Shown here piece by piece: positions 46,716 to 56,381 of a stretch of 64,000 bases of DNA; the stretch's first letter is position 1; every line of letters starts with the position of its first letter. A program made the translations under genes and the position numbers. The stretch lies in the NCBI GenBank assembly GCA_046318595.1, contig JBKCTV010000056.1, positions 1 to 64,000 of the forward strand, given 5' to 3'. This DNA is from DAITMV01 sp046318595 (GTDB lineage: Bacteria; Pseudomonadota; Gammaproteobacteria; Burkholderiales; Burkholderiaceae_B). The notes beneath the pieces are model-generated. The model did no database searches, was not told the DNA's origin, and worked only from the letters and a program-made list of their open reading frames with translations.

Positions 46716-48602
46716 TCAGCCATCGAGCTCTGTCCAGCGCGCATAGGCAGCTTGCAGTAAGCGTTCGATCTCGGCCAACCGCGCCTGCAGCACATCGATG
46801 TCGGCGCGTGGCCGTCGAAAAAACCCATCGGCATTCATTTCGCCAACGAGTCTGGTCTGCTCGCTCTCCAGGGTTTCAATGGTCCGCGGCAACACCTCAA
46901 GTTCGCGCTGTTCCTTGAAGCTGCGCTTTTTGGGACTTTCCACGCCAGGCTCAACAGCGGCAGCCGCGCTCGCAGACGCGGGCTTTTTGTCGCTGCGCGC
47001 CGCTTTGCCGTCGGCCCAGGGGTCGCTCGTGCGCTGGCGCAGCCAGTCTTCGTAGCCGCCGACGAAGTCGCCGACCATGCCATCGCCTTCGAACACGAAG
47101 CTGCGCGTCACGACGCGGTCGATGAAATCGCGGTCGTGGCTGACGAGCAGAACTGTGCCGCCGTAGTCGGCGAGCCGCTCTTCGAGCAAGTCGAGGGTCT
47201 CGATGTCGAGGTCGTTGGTCGGCTCATCGAGCACGAGTACGTTCGACGGCACGGAGAACATCTGCGCGAGCAACAGGCGCGCGCGTTCGCCGCCGGACAG
47301 GGTGCGAACCGGCTGCCGGGCACGGTCGGGCGTGAACAGAAAGTCCTGCAGGTAACCGATGACGTGGCGCGGCTGGTTATTGATGGTGATGTACTCCTTA
47401 CCGTCGCCGATCAGATCGAGTGCGGTACGGTCCCCGCTCATGGGGCTGCGTAGCTGGTCGAAATAGGCGATTTCCAGGCGGGCCCCGTGCCGAACGCTGC
47501 CGCTGTCGGGCACCAGCTGGCCCAGCAGCATCTGCAGCAACGTCGTTTTACCGCAGCCGTTCGGGCCGATGATGCCGATCTTGTCACCGCGCAGCACGAT
47601 CGTGTCGAAACCGCGCACGATGCAGCGCTCGCCGAACGCCAGGCTGATGTGTTTGGCTTCCGCCACCAGCTTGCCGCTGCGTTCCGCCTCCTGGACGACG
47701 ATATTGGCCGTGCCCAACTGCCGCCGGCGGCTCTGGAACTGTTCCCGCATATCCTTCAAGGCACGCACCCGGCCTTCGTTGCGCGTGCGGCGGGCCTCCA
47801 CGCCGCGACGGATCCAGACCTCTTCCTGGGCGAGCTTTTTGTCGAACAAGGCGGTTTGTTTTTCTTCGGCATGCAAGGCTTCGGCCTTACCTTTGAGGTA
47901 GCCGTCGTAGCCATCGCTCCAACTCGACAGGTAGCCACGGTCGAGGTCGCAGACGCGGGTGGCGAGCCGCCGCATGAAAGCCCTGTCGTGGCTGACGAAC
48001 AGGACGGCGCCGTTGAAACCGGCCAGTAGGGTCTCGAGCTGCTCGATGCTCGGAATGTCGAGATGGTTGGTCGGCTCGTCCAGCAGCAGCACATCGGGCT
48101 CGACCACCAGCGCCTGAGCCAGCATGACGCGGCGTTTCAGCCCCCCCGACAGATCAGCGAACGCGGCATCGGGATCGAGCTTGAGCCGGGTCAGGACGCT
48201 GTGCACGCGGCTCTCCAGGTTCCAGCCGTTGCAGGCGTCAAGCGCGCTTTGCAGGTCGCCGAGCTTCTCGAGGTCGTCCGTATGGTGCAGTAAACAGTCG
48301 TGATACTGTGCCAGCAGCAGACCCTGCTCGCCCAGACCGGCCGACACCATGTCGAATACCGAACCTTGCTGAGCCTGTGGCACCTGCTGGTCCAGGCTGC
48401 GAACCACCACCCCGTCGGCGATGACGACTTCGCCGTCCTCGGGCTTGATGATTCCGGCCAAAATGCGGAACAGGGTGGTTTTACCCGCACCGTTGCGCCC
48501 TACCAAAGCGACGCGCTCGCGGGCGAGCAAGGAGAAATCAACCTGATCGAGCAAAACGTGCGAACCGATCCGGTAACTGACTTTTTTCAGTCCCAACAAC
48601 AT
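46716..48602 (-). CDS. uup: ABC-F ATPase Uup
   Basis: A 628-residue soluble ABC-F protein with two nucleotide-binding domains. Walker A motifs are GRNGAGKTTLF (about 35-45) and GPNGCGKTTLL (about 345-355); signatures are DLSGGLKRRVML and LSGGERARLLLAQ. An inter-domain linker and a C-terminal coiled coil (about 550-625) complete the Uup type. Members act on ribosomes or recombination intermediates; Uup affects transposon excision and DNA repair. No transport domain is present. It is encoded convergently to the pldA remnant. Confidence 0.93.
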   Translation of the reverse strand: MLLGLKKVSYRIGSHVLLDQVDFSLLARERVALVGRNGAGKTTLFRILAGIIKPEDGEVVIADGVVVRSLDQQVPQAQQGSVFDMVSAGLGEQGLLLAQYHDCLLHHTDDLEKLGDLQSALDACNGWNLESRVHSVLTRLKLDPDAAFADLSGGLKRRVMLAQALVVEPDVLLLDEPTNHLDIPSIEQLETLLAGFNGAVLFVSHDRAFMRRLATRVCDLDRGYLSSWSDGYDGYLKGKAEALHAEEKQTALFDKKLAQEEVWIRRGVEARRTRNEGRVRALKDMREQFQSRRRQLGTANIVVQEAERSGKLVAEAKHISLAFGERCIVRGFDTIVLRGDKIGIIGPNGCGKTTLLQMLLGQLVPDSGSVRHGARLEIAYFDQLRSPMSGDRTALDLIGDGKEYITINNQPRHVIGYLQDFLFTPDRARQPVRTLSGGERARLLLAQMFSVPSNVLVLDEPTNDLDIETLDLLEERLADYGGTVLLVSHDRDFIDRVVTRSFVFEGDGMVGDFVGGYEDWLRQRTSDPWADGKAARSDKKPASASAAAAVEPGVESPKKRSFKEQRELEVLPRTIETLESEQTRLVGEMNADGFFRRPRADIDVLQARLAEIERLLQAAYARWTELDG

Positions 48603-48877
48603 GGCGATGCCTTTCGTGAGCCAGGACGGATTTTAGACCATGTCGGGCTTGAGCGCGCTGCCGTACCCAGGCCGCGGATAAAGCGGATGCATTGAAAAAA
48701 CGCTGATTTGCGGCGCTGCGCAGCCGAAAAAGCTTTGCAACGGTGGCTGGGGCAGTTAGAATTCAAACTAATTAAAAATTCTTTTTAAAAGTCAATAACC
48801 TGGGCGGCTTGTTTGTTGGTTTTTTTCGACGAAAGCGGGGGTTGTTCGATTTTTATTTTAGCTTATCGGAAAGCCTA
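48603..48877. other. AT-rich intergenic region
   Basis: Between uup and the large unknown gene. Bases 48755-48870 are much richer in A and T than the surroundings (TTCAAACTAATTAAAAATTC, then runs of T). It probably holds the promoter of the next gene. No specific operator or RNA was recognised. Confidence 0.5.
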
Positions 48878-50869
48878 ATGGCCCCCATATCCACAAACCA
48901 TCGGTTGCCGCGCAGTCAAGCCGTCGTGCGGGCCAACGCCAAGGCAATACCCGTCACCAACGAAGGCGGCGGTATCGCAGCAGCATTCGCCGCGCTCGAC
49001 CCGGTGGCGCGTAATGCTTATGCGGTCGGCGAACAAATAGGCTTCGTGCATAGCCATGGCTTGCATCAGCTCTACACCAGCCACTACGAGTTGCCAGCAC
49101 AAATATTGAAGGCTGCCCCTGAGGCTGCGGTCGTTGCCGGTGCCACGCCAACCGATCTGAGCGACTTGGCGGCGAGCCTGGGCATCAGTTCGTTAGCCGG
49201 TGTGGCTGGCCTCATCACGGTTGGCGTCGGCATCGCCAAAACCCATGTTGCACATAAAACGCTCAACAGCCTGAATACCCAAAAACGCGCCGCCCAGAGC
49301 AAGCAGGATGGTCTGCAAACCTTGGCCAGCGAGACAAACCAAGCTGATCGGGTTCGCGATCTGGCGCATGCGCAGTTGACCGAACGGTCGCGTATCAAAA
49401 CCTTCGACCGGGGCCTCCAACACGCGCGGGCGGACCTGAGCGTCGGCATCACATCGACTCTGTCCGGCGCCATAGGCGCAGCGCAGGCCGGTGCCGATGC
49501 GGGCTCGAAAATCTCTCTAGGCATCGACGCTGCCAATGCCGGAGGCAGCTTTTTAGGCGCGCAGACCTATGCGCTTGGAAATGCGCAAGCCATGATCGCC
49601 GGGAATGCGGCGGCTGCGAAAACGGCTTTCGCCGTCGGCCTCGGCAGCACATTCGCCGCGCCGGTGGTGGGGGTGATGTCGACGATCATGGCGGGTTTTC
49701 TGACGAGGAAATCTTCCATCAAAAAAAGGCAGCTCAAGCGCGATTATGCGTTGACCAAAAAAACCCTAATCCGGCTACGCGCCACAAAATACACAGACTT
49801 CATCGCAACGCATGGCGACCGCCGCATCAACTTCATGACAAAAATCAACCGCTGGAATAAAAATTTTCTGGTTTTCAGCGGTCTTTATACGGCCAGCGCC
49901 GCCGTTAAAGCAACAGCCATCGGCTTGGCGGTGTTAGGCGGAATATCCGCCCTGGCGACGCCGCCCGTGTTCATAACGGTTGCCGTGGTTGGGGGGCTTG
50001 TCGCTTTGGGCATGGGCATTTCGGCGTTGGTCTCTTTTTACCGTCTGGGCAAACAGCAGCGGTACGCCAACCACACGTTCTTAGACCACGCCGGCGTGGA
50101 CCGGCATTTTCTGGCGGCACTCGATTGCCAGCCCAGCGCGTCCGGCGCTCCCGCGGGGTTGGCTTTGAGAGCAAAGTGCCTGGAATGGCTGGATGTGCGC
50201 AAATCCTTCCTTAAAGGAACGGATGGCGATATTTTGGGCAAGCTCAAAAAGCCCAGTCTGCTCGATAAAATCGGCGACGACCTCGGCGGTAAAAGACCCC
50301 GGAACAGCTCCACCATCAATGGCTGGCATCGTGTTCAACATTGGTTTGGGCGGGGACCTATTTTGTCCGTTCATGACATCCAAAAGTGGTACGACGGCTG
50401 TGCAGACAACCCTGGCCGGCGACAAATCCTGCACGATGCCCTGAAACAGGATATCGACGCAAGAATGGCATTTTTGAACGACAAAATCGCAGCGCGGCAA
50501 GAAGTCATGGACAACGCGACGCTGGGCCTTCCGAAAGATGTTAGTGGAGCGGAAGCAGAGTGGGTCGATAGTTATAAAAACTTTTTACGCGCGCTCAATG
50601 AAGACATGCAAAAAGACGTCCACGCACTGCAGGGTTGCGAGGCGTTGCAAGCTGCGCAGCTTGGCGACAACGGCGGGAAAGAAGCCTTCGAAACTCAATT
50701 ATTCGATTATTTTGGAGTAACCCCTGGCAACAAGCACCCGATCGGGCGTTTATTCGGCGAAGACCTGTACAAGGATGTGAAAAAAGCCCGTGGGGTGCTA
50801 TTCGAAACCGAGCTGCAGGCGGCTCGTCTGCGGCAGATGGCAGACCAAGAAAACGAGCACTTAGCGTAG
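48878..50869 (+). CDS. Large protein of unknown function with glycine-rich hydrophobic segments
   Basis: A 663-residue protein that I do not recognise. The N terminus (MAPISTNHRLPRSQ) is polar and lacks a Sec signal. Hydrophobic Gly/Ala stretches lie at about 87-110, 185-230, 245-275 and 330-385 (for example VKATAIGLAVLGGISALATP). Basic, coiled-coil-like segments separate them (KRQLKRDYALTKKTLIRLRA). The last 280 residues are soluble and charged. This resembles secreted effectors or pore-forming translocators, but there is no secretion cluster nearby. GGAAAG 5 bp upstream fixes the ATG; the frame is open to 48809. The AT-rich promoter region suggests acquisition by transfer. Confidence 0.75.
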   Translation: MAPISTNHRLPRSQAVVRANAKAIPVTNEGGGIAAAFAALDPVARNAYAVGEQIGFVHSHGLHQLYTSHYELPAQILKAAPEAAVVAGATPTDLSDLAASLGISSLAGVAGLITVGVGIAKTHVAHKTLNSLNTQKRAAQSKQDGLQTLASETNQADRVRDLAHAQLTERSRIKTFDRGLQHARADLSVGITSTLSGAIGAAQAGADAGSKISLGIDAANAGGSFLGAQTYALGNAQAMIAGNAAAAKTAFAVGLGSTFAAPVVGVMSTIMAGFLTRKSSIKKRQLKRDYALTKKTLIRLRATKYTDFIATHGDRRINFMTKINRWNKNFLVFSGLYTASAAVKATAIGLAVLGGISALATPPVFITVAVVGGLVALGMGISALVSFYRLGKQQRYANHTFLDHAGVDRHFLAALDCQPSASGAPAGLALRAKCLEWLDVRKSFLKGTDGDILGKLKKPSLLDKIGDDLGGKRPRNSSTINGWHRVQHWFGRGPILSVHDIQKWYDGCADNPGRRQILHDALKQDIDARMAFLNDKIAARQEVMDNATLGLPKDVSGAEAEWVDSYKNFLRALNEDMQKDVHALQGCEALQAAQLGDNGGKEAFETQLFDYFGVTPGNKHPIGRLFGEDLYKDVKKARGVLFETELQAARLRQMADQENEHLA

Positions 50870-50880
50870 AATGCCGCTGC

Positions 50881-51393
50881 ATGATGCCCTTGCCTGTTCT
50901 GAGCCACCAAGCCCATCGATTACTTCGCGGAAGAGCCGCCGTTTTGGCCTGTTTGTTGTGCTTGACCGGAACCATGGCGTTTGCCGAGGAAATCGGCAGC
51001 GTCAACACCAACTTCAAGGTCTTCGGGTCGGACAAAGTCGTGGTGGAAGCGTTCGACGATCCGCAAGTCAAGGGCGTCACCTGCTACGTCTCGCGCGCGA
51101 AAACCGGCGGCTTGAAAGGCGCGGCCGGGCTTGCGGAAGACACCTCGGATGCGGCGATTGCCTGCCGACAGGTCGGGCCGATCGTGTTCGGCGGGTCGAT
51201 TCCACAAAAGGATGAAATATTTTCCGAGCGCCGCTCGCTGGTTTTCAAGACGCTGCATGTGGTGCGGTTCGTGGATAAGGCGCGCAATGCACTCGTCTAT
51301 TTGACGTATTCAGACAGGTTGGTGTCGGGGAGCGCTAAAAACAGCGTCACGGCGGTCGCCGTGCCGGGCAACCAGCCGGTGCCGGTCAAATAA
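50881..51393 (+). CDS. creA: CreA family protein
   Basis: A 170-residue exported protein of unknown biochemical role. The signal peptide ends near AFAEEIG; the conserved core is IGSVNTNFKVFGSDKVVVEA, DDPQVKGVTCYVSRAKTGG and SDAAIACRQVGPI, with two cysteines. ATG codons at 50881 and 50884 are both possible. It starts 11 bp after the unknown large gene and may be cotranscribed with it. Confidence 0.93.
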   Translation: MMPLPVLSHQAHRLLRGRAAVLACLLCLTGTMAFAEEIGSVNTNFKVFGSDKVVVEAFDDPQVKGVTCYVSRAKTGGLKGAAGLAEDTSDAAIACRQVGPIVFGGSIPQKDEIFSERRSLVFKTLHVVRFVDKARNALVYLTYSDRLVSGSAKNSVTAVAVPGNQPVPVK

Positions 51394-51446
51394 TTATGGG
51401 CTAACGCTTCTGCCGCTGAAGCCACTTCGAAAGTCGCCGGCCAAGC

Positions 51447-52565
51447 TCACGTCTGCACAAGCTTCCGGTGGCGGCTGATACTCATCAAAATACCCGCCCC
51501 CAGCCCCAAGGTAACAAGCGCCGTGCCGCCGTAGCTCATCAAGGGCAGCGGCACGCCGACGACAGGCAGAATGCCGCTGACCATGCCCATGTTCACGAAG
51601 GCATAGGTAAAGAAAATCAAGGTGATGCTGCCGGCCAGCAGGCGGGAAAACAGGGTCGGCGCGCTGGCCGCGATGATCAGCCCACGGCAAACCAGTAAAA
51701 AATACAGGCTGAGCAGCAGGACATTGCCGATCAGCCCGAATTCCTCGGAATACACGGCAAAAATAAAATCCGTGGTGCGCTCCGGCAGAAACTCCAGGTG
51801 GGTCTGAGTGCCTTGTAGGAAGCCCTTGCCGGTGAGCCCGCCCGAGCCGACCGCGATGGTCGACTGAATGATGTGAAACCCCTTGCCGAGCGGGTCCTTG
51901 GATGGGTCGATCAGCATCAGAACGCGTTGCCGCTGGTAATCGTGCATCAGCACCCAGACCAGTGGCAGGCTGGACAGGGCGCTGACGAGCAGGCCGATCA
52001 AGAGCTTCCAGGACAAGCCTGCGAAAAAGATCACGTAAAACCCGGCGGCGATCACCAGAAGCGCCGTGCCCAGATCCGGCTGACGCAAAATAAACAAGGC
52101 CGGGACGATCAGCAGGCCGGCTGCGATCAGATGATCGCGAAAACGGATCGCGGTTTCGCGTTGTTGAAAGAACCACGCCAGCATCAGCGGCATGGCGATT
52201 TTCATGAGCTCTGACGGCTGAATCCGTGTGACGCCGATGTGCAGCCAGCGGCGTGCGCCTTTGGAAACATCGCCAAACGTGGCGACACACAGTAAGAGCA
52301 TCAGGCCGATGACATACATCGGCACGGCAATCTTCAGCAGAGTCTGCGGTGCGACATTGGCGGCGACCCACAACACGACAAAAGCGATGACGAAATTACG
52401 CGCCTGATCCATCCAGCGGCCCGGATAGTCGTAAGCGGCGCTGTACTGCGTCACCAGTGCCAGCGCGACGATACAAAGCAGAATCAGGCTGAGTTGCAGG
52501 TCGAATACTTTGAAGTAGGGCCCCACGCGCTGCCATAAGGTTTGATGGGTCAGGCGCGAGGTCAT
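51447..52565 (-). CDS. rodA: Rod-shape glycan polymerase RodA (SEDS)
   Basis: A 372-residue inner-membrane peptidoglycan glycosyltransferase of the elongasome. Ten membrane helices are predicted; family marks are QPSELMKIAMPL and GVPLPLMSYGGTALVTLG. It overlaps mrdA by 4 bp and is the last gene of the mreB-mreC-mreD-mrdA-rodA set, working with PBP2 to insert lateral wall. Confidence 0.96.
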   Translation of the reverse strand: MTSRLTHQTLWQRVGPYFKVFDLQLSLILLCIVALALVTQYSAAYDYPGRWMDQARNFVIAFVVLWVAANVAPQTLLKIAVPMYVIGLMLLLCVATFGDVSKGARRWLHIGVTRIQPSELMKIAMPLMLAWFFQQRETAIRFRDHLIAAGLLIVPALFILRQPDLGTALLVIAAGFYVIFFAGLSWKLLIGLLVSALSSLPLVWVLMHDYQRQRVLMLIDPSKDPLGKGFHIIQSTIAVGSGGLTGKGFLQGTQTHLEFLPERTTDFIFAVYSEEFGLIGNVLLLSLYFLLVCRGLIIAASAPTLFSRLLAGSITLIFFTYAFVNMGMVSGILPVVGVPLPLMSYGGTALVTLGLGAGILMSISRHRKLVQT

Positions 52566-54478
52566 GGGCGGGGCTCTTCGTTTTGAGCGGTGTCCTCGGT
52601 GGGGTTGGCGAAGCCCGGCTTCAGGGCCTCCGGCACGCGGCCGAGCAAATAATAATCGAGGACGGTGCGCGCGATCGGCGCGGCGGCCTGCGCCCCGAAG
52701 CCGCCATTCTCGACGAGGACGGCCAAGGCAATTTTCGGCGCATCGGCCGGGGCGAAGCTGATGAATAAGGCGTGGTCGCGCAGACGCTCGTGAACACGCT
52801 TCTCGTCGTACTTCTCGTTTTGCTTCATGGTGTAGACCTGCGCCGTGCCGGTTTTGCCTGCGGAGATGTATTCCGCACCGGCGAACACTTTGGCCGAGGT
52901 GCCTTCCTGATTGACGCCGATCATGGCGCGACGAATGATGTCGATATTTCGGGGATTCAGGGGAATGCGGTTGCTTTCGCGCGCGACCGTCAAGGTCCGC
53001 CGGCCGCTGACGCTGTCTTCGACGGTCTTGACCAAGTGCGGCTTCATAACCACGCCCCCGTTGGCCAGCACGGCCGTCGCGTGCGCCAGTTGCAAAGGCG
53101 TATAGGAATTATAGCCCTGGCCGATGGCAACCGACACGGTTTCGCCCGCATACCAGCGTTTCAGCTCGGGGCGTTTGTAGGCTTTGCGTTTCCAGGCGGT
53201 CGAGGGCAGCACACCGCGCCGCTCACCGACCAAGTCGATACCGGTCAGGCGCCCGAACCCGAACGGCTGCATGAAGCTGGCAATATTGTCGATGCCCAGA
53301 TCGTTGGCCAGCATGTAGTAATAGGTGTCGCAGGAATGGACGATCGACGTGTACATGTTCACATAGCCGTGGCCGCCTTCCTTGTCGTCGCGAAACTTAT
53401 GGCCGCCGAACATGAAATAGCCAGGATCCATGATGGCCTGACCGGGCGAGCGTTTGTTCATCTCCAGCGCGGCCAGCGCCATGAAGGGCTTGAAGGTGGA
53501 GCCCGGCGGGTAAGTGCCCGACAGCGGGCGGTTGATGAGGGGCCGATCGGGCGATTCGTTGAGCAGTTTCCAGTTGTCGGCATCGATCCCCTCGACAAAC
53601 AGATTGGGATCGTAGGCCGGCATGCTGACCCAGGCCAGCACGTCGCCAGTCGACGGTTCGATGGCAACCAGGGCGCCGCGTTTGTTACCGAAGGCGTGTT
53701 CGGCGACTTGCTGGAGGCGGATATCGAGCGACAAAATCAAATTGTCGCCGGGCGTCGGATTAGACTGAGACAAGGTGCGTACGGCGCGCCCGCCGGCGGA
53801 TGTTTCGACTTCCTCGAAGCCGGTTTGTCCGTGCAGGATGCGTTCGTAGCTTTTCTCGATGCCTTCCTTGCCGACGTAATGCGTGCCGCGGTAATTGTCG
53901 GCGTCGTTCGACTCATCCAGACGCTCGACGTCTTTTTGCGATACGCGGCCGATGTAACCGATGACGTGGGCGGCCGTCATGTTTTGCGGGTATTGGCGAA
54001 ATAACCGGGCTTTGACCTCGACTCCGGGAAAATGATAGCGGCGGGCGGAAAACCGTGCCACTTCCTCGTCGGTCAGGCGGGTGCGGATGGGCAGGGACTC
54101 GAAATTTTTCGCCTCTTCCAACAGTTTCTTGAAGCGTTTGCGATCGCGCGCCTGAATGTCGACGATGGTCGACAGTTCGTCGATGGTCTGATCGAGGTCG
54201 GAAACCTTGCTGGCCGTGATCTCCAGCGTATACGCGGAGTAGTTGTTGGCAAGCAGCACACCGTTACGGTCGAGGATCAGGCCGCGGTTCGGGACGATGG
54301 GAATCACCGAAATCCGGTTGTCCTCGGCCTGGGCGTGATATTTACTGTATCGCACCACCTGTAACCACGCAAAGCGCGCGACCAGACATAAAAAGCAGAT
54401 CAGCACGAAGCTCACCGCCACGGCAAGCCGGAAGCGGAACTGACGCAAAGCATACTGCGGATGGCGGAATTCGGTCAT
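52562..54478 (-). CDS. mrdA: Penicillin-binding protein 2 (PBP2)
   Basis: A 638-residue class B transpeptidase for cell elongation. An N-terminal membrane anchor (about 15-40) precedes the pedestal domain (VPNRGLILDRNGVLLANN) and the transpeptidase domain. Its motifs are SxxK in YPPGSTFKP, SCD in VHSCDTYYYML and KTG in SAGKTGTAQVY. The C-terminal tail is short and acidic. It overlaps rodA and follows mreD by 3 bp. Confidence 0.96.
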   Translation of the reverse strand: MTEFRHPQYALRQFRFRLAVAVSFVLICFLCLVARFAWLQVVRYSKYHAQAEDNRISVIPIVPNRGLILDRNGVLLANNYSAYTLEITASKVSDLDQTIDELSTIVDIQARDRKRFKKLLEEAKNFESLPIRTRLTDEEVARFSARRYHFPGVEVKARLFRQYPQNMTAAHVIGYIGRVSQKDVERLDESNDADNYRGTHYVGKEGIEKSYERILHGQTGFEEVETSAGGRAVRTLSQSNPTPGDNLILSLDIRLQQVAEHAFGNKRGALVAIEPSTGDVLAWVSMPAYDPNLFVEGIDADNWKLLNESPDRPLINRPLSGTYPPGSTFKPFMALAALEMNKRSPGQAIMDPGYFMFGGHKFRDDKEGGHGYVNMYTSIVHSCDTYYYMLANDLGIDNIASFMQPFGFGRLTGIDLVGERRGVLPSTAWKRKAYKRPELKRWYAGETVSVAIGQGYNSYTPLQLAHATAVLANGGVVMKPHLVKTVEDSVSGRRTLTVARESNRIPLNPRNIDIIRRAMIGVNQEGTSAKVFAGAEYISAGKTGTAQVYTMKQNEKYDEKRVHERLRDHALFISFAPADAPKIALAVLVENGGFGAQAAAPIARTVLDYYLLGRVPEALKPGFANPTEDTAQNEEPRP

Positions 54479-54481
54479 CGG

Positions 54482-55027
54482 TCAGAGAGGCCTGGTGTCA
54501 TCGCGGTTATGGGCACGGTGCTGCGGTGCGAGCAACAGCCAACTGACCAGCGGCCAGAGGACGGCCGTGGCCAGCCCCTGCAGATACAGCCACCAGGGCG
54601 GCGCCATACCGCCGGACAGTAAGCGAATGATGAACATGACCAGTTGCGCGCCGACGAACAGCGGCAGCACGTGGGCCGCCTGCCCCCAGGCCGAAAACCA
54701 GGGTACGCGGCGATGCAGCGCGATCGCGAAATACGCCAGCAGGGTGTAGGCCAGGGCATGCTCGCCGAGCATGCTGCCGGCGTGTACGTCCATCAGCATA
54801 CCGAACAGCCAAGCCAAACCCATGCCGACCTTGCGCGGCTGCTTGACGTTCCAAAACACTAAAACGAGCGCTAAAAAATCGGGCACCACCCACATGCGCC
54901 CCCAGGGCAGAAGATTCAGCGTCAGGGCCACGCCGAACGAAAACGCAATGAAAATCGGGTTGACCGGGCGCAGAATGGCGTGAGGCGCTGTGGAGCCAAG
55001 TGCAATACGGTTGTTAATTTTCAGCAT
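54482..55027 (-). CDS. mreD: Rod shape-determining protein MreD
   Basis: A 181-residue integral membrane protein with about five helices; PDFLALVLVFWNVKQPRKVG and LLAYFAIALHRRVPWFS are typical. It bridges MreC and the wall synthases. It is separated from mreC by 286 bp, unusually far for this operon; see the hairpin at 55209-55236. Confidence 0.9.
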   Translation of the reverse strand: MLKINNRIALGSTAPHAILRPVNPIFIAFSFGVALTLNLLPWGRMWVVPDFLALVLVFWNVKQPRKVGMGLAWLFGMLMDVHAGSMLGEHALAYTLLAYFAIALHRRVPWFSAWGQAAHVLPLFVGAQLVMFIIRLLSGGMAPPWWLYLQGLATAVLWPLVSWLLLAPQHRAHNRDDTRPL

Positions 55028-55208
55028 GAATCCACATCAATTTGCCGTGGAAAGAGTGAGAATAATGCCAAGCCCTTGACGATACGCAAGGGAAAAAGCC
55101 CTAGATTGTAACGCAAACGACAATCAGTAAATCCGTAAAATGTGGCGAAAACAAGCGGGCCGGGCCATTCTGAGGCCCTTGCGTGACGATCGTTCTCTAA
55201 AATAAAAC

Positions 55209-55236
55209 AGTTGCACAGCGCGCCGCGGGTGCAACT
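55209..55236 (-). terminator. Hairpin in the mreC-mreD spacer, terminator-like on the minus strand
   Basis: AGTTGCAC (55209-55216) pairs with GTGCAACT (55229-55236) around a 12-base GC-rich loop. Read on the minus strand it is followed by GTTTTATTTT. It could partially terminate transcription between mreC and mreD. The rest of the 286-bp spacer (55028-55313) shows no gene; a separate promoter for mreD-mrdA-rodA may lie in it. Confidence 0.5.
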
Positions 55237-55313
55237 TATTCGACTTCGTGTTGATAGCACTTAATCAGATCGCAAGGCCTGCGTGCGCGCTTCGTATTCA
55301 ACGGGGAGCAGCA

Positions 55314-56225
55314 CTAATTTTTGACAGCCGTTTTCCGCCCTGCCCGACTTTTGGGTTTGTCGTCGTTTTCCGGCAGGACTGCGGCCGGCAGCAGGGCGTC
55401 GACCCCCAGAATGAGCACATAGCGAAAACGGTCGACGCCCGCCAGCGGCACGCAGAATATTTTTGCGAACGCATACGACGAGTTACGCTCGACCTTGAGG
55501 ACTTTGGCCACGGGCAGGCCAGACGGATAGATACCATCTATCCCGGAGGTGACGAGCAGGTCGTTTTCCTGGACATCGGCATTCGCCGCCATGAAACGAA
55601 GCTCCAGCAGGCCACCAGCCAAGCCGCCGTAGGCCACGCTGCGCAGGCCGTTGCGTTCCACCTGCACGGGCACGGTTTGGTATTTGTCGGTAACGAGCGT
55701 GACTTCCGACTGCAGCGGATAACTGCGCGTCACCTGACCGATGACCCCCTGATCGTCGATGACCGGCTGGCCCGCTTGCACGCCGGCCAAGGTGCCTTTG
55801 TCGACGATTATCTTGCGCGCGAACGGATCGCGGGCATCGAACTGAATGAGCGCCAGCACGGACTTGACGGGGTTGACCTCGGCGGCGCCCATCAGCTTGC
55901 GCAGCTGGTTGTTTTCGCCCTGCAGGGTACGCGATTGATGGAGGATTTGTTTGTCGATCAAATGCTGGCGCCGTAACTGCGCATTGTCGCGCTGCAAGGT
56001 GGCGACCGACACGAAATATTCGCTAGTGCCGAACCATAACTGCACCGGCAGGTTGGCCACAAGCTGCAAGGGGTGCAGCACCACCGACACGGCCGTGCGC
56101 AGGCGATCGAGTGCCCGATAGCGGACGTCCACGACCAGTACGGCAATCGACAAAGCAAGGAAGAAGGCCAGTCGGACCATGGCCGACGGGCCTTGTTTGA
56201 ATAGCGGTGGCGGAGCGTATTCCAT
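55314..56225 (-). CDS. mreC: Rod shape-determining protein MreC
   Basis: A 303-residue periplasmic scaffold with one N-terminal membrane helix (about 15-35), a coiled coil (about 70-115) and two beta domains (DQGVIGQVTRSYPLQSEVTL; LLVTSGIDGIYPSGLPVAKV). The C-terminal tail is short and basic. It follows mreB with a 156-bp gap, in the standard order. Confidence 0.94.
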   Translation of the reverse strand: MEYAPPPLFKQGPSAMVRLAFFLALSIAVLVVDVRYRALDRLRTAVSVVLHPLQLVANLPVQLWFGTSEYFVSVATLQRDNAQLRRQHLIDKQILHQSRTLQGENNQLRKLMGAAEVNPVKSVLALIQFDARDPFARKIIVDKGTLAGVQAGQPVIDDQGVIGQVTRSYPLQSEVTLVTDKYQTVPVQVERNGLRSVAYGGLAGGLLELRFMAANADVQENDLLVTSGIDGIYPSGLPVAKVLKVERNSSYAFAKIFCVPLAGVDRFRYVLILGVDALLPAAVLPENDDKPKSRAGRKTAVKN

Positions 56226-56381
56226 GGCGCGTTTTTGGGCCGATCAGCGGAGCCGAGAAGCGTTCATGCGAAGCTCGCTTTGGAAACGCAAGCCCGTTCG
56301 AGTCGACGCAGGACGGTTTCGGCCGAGCAGGCGTCCACCATCAACACGCCATCCGGCTTGCCGCCCCTGCAGTCAAGCAGC

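Noticed and set aside
52772..54004. 410-codon plus-strand frame opposite mrdA
   Set aside because: Antisense shadow of a conserved penicillin-binding protein gene.
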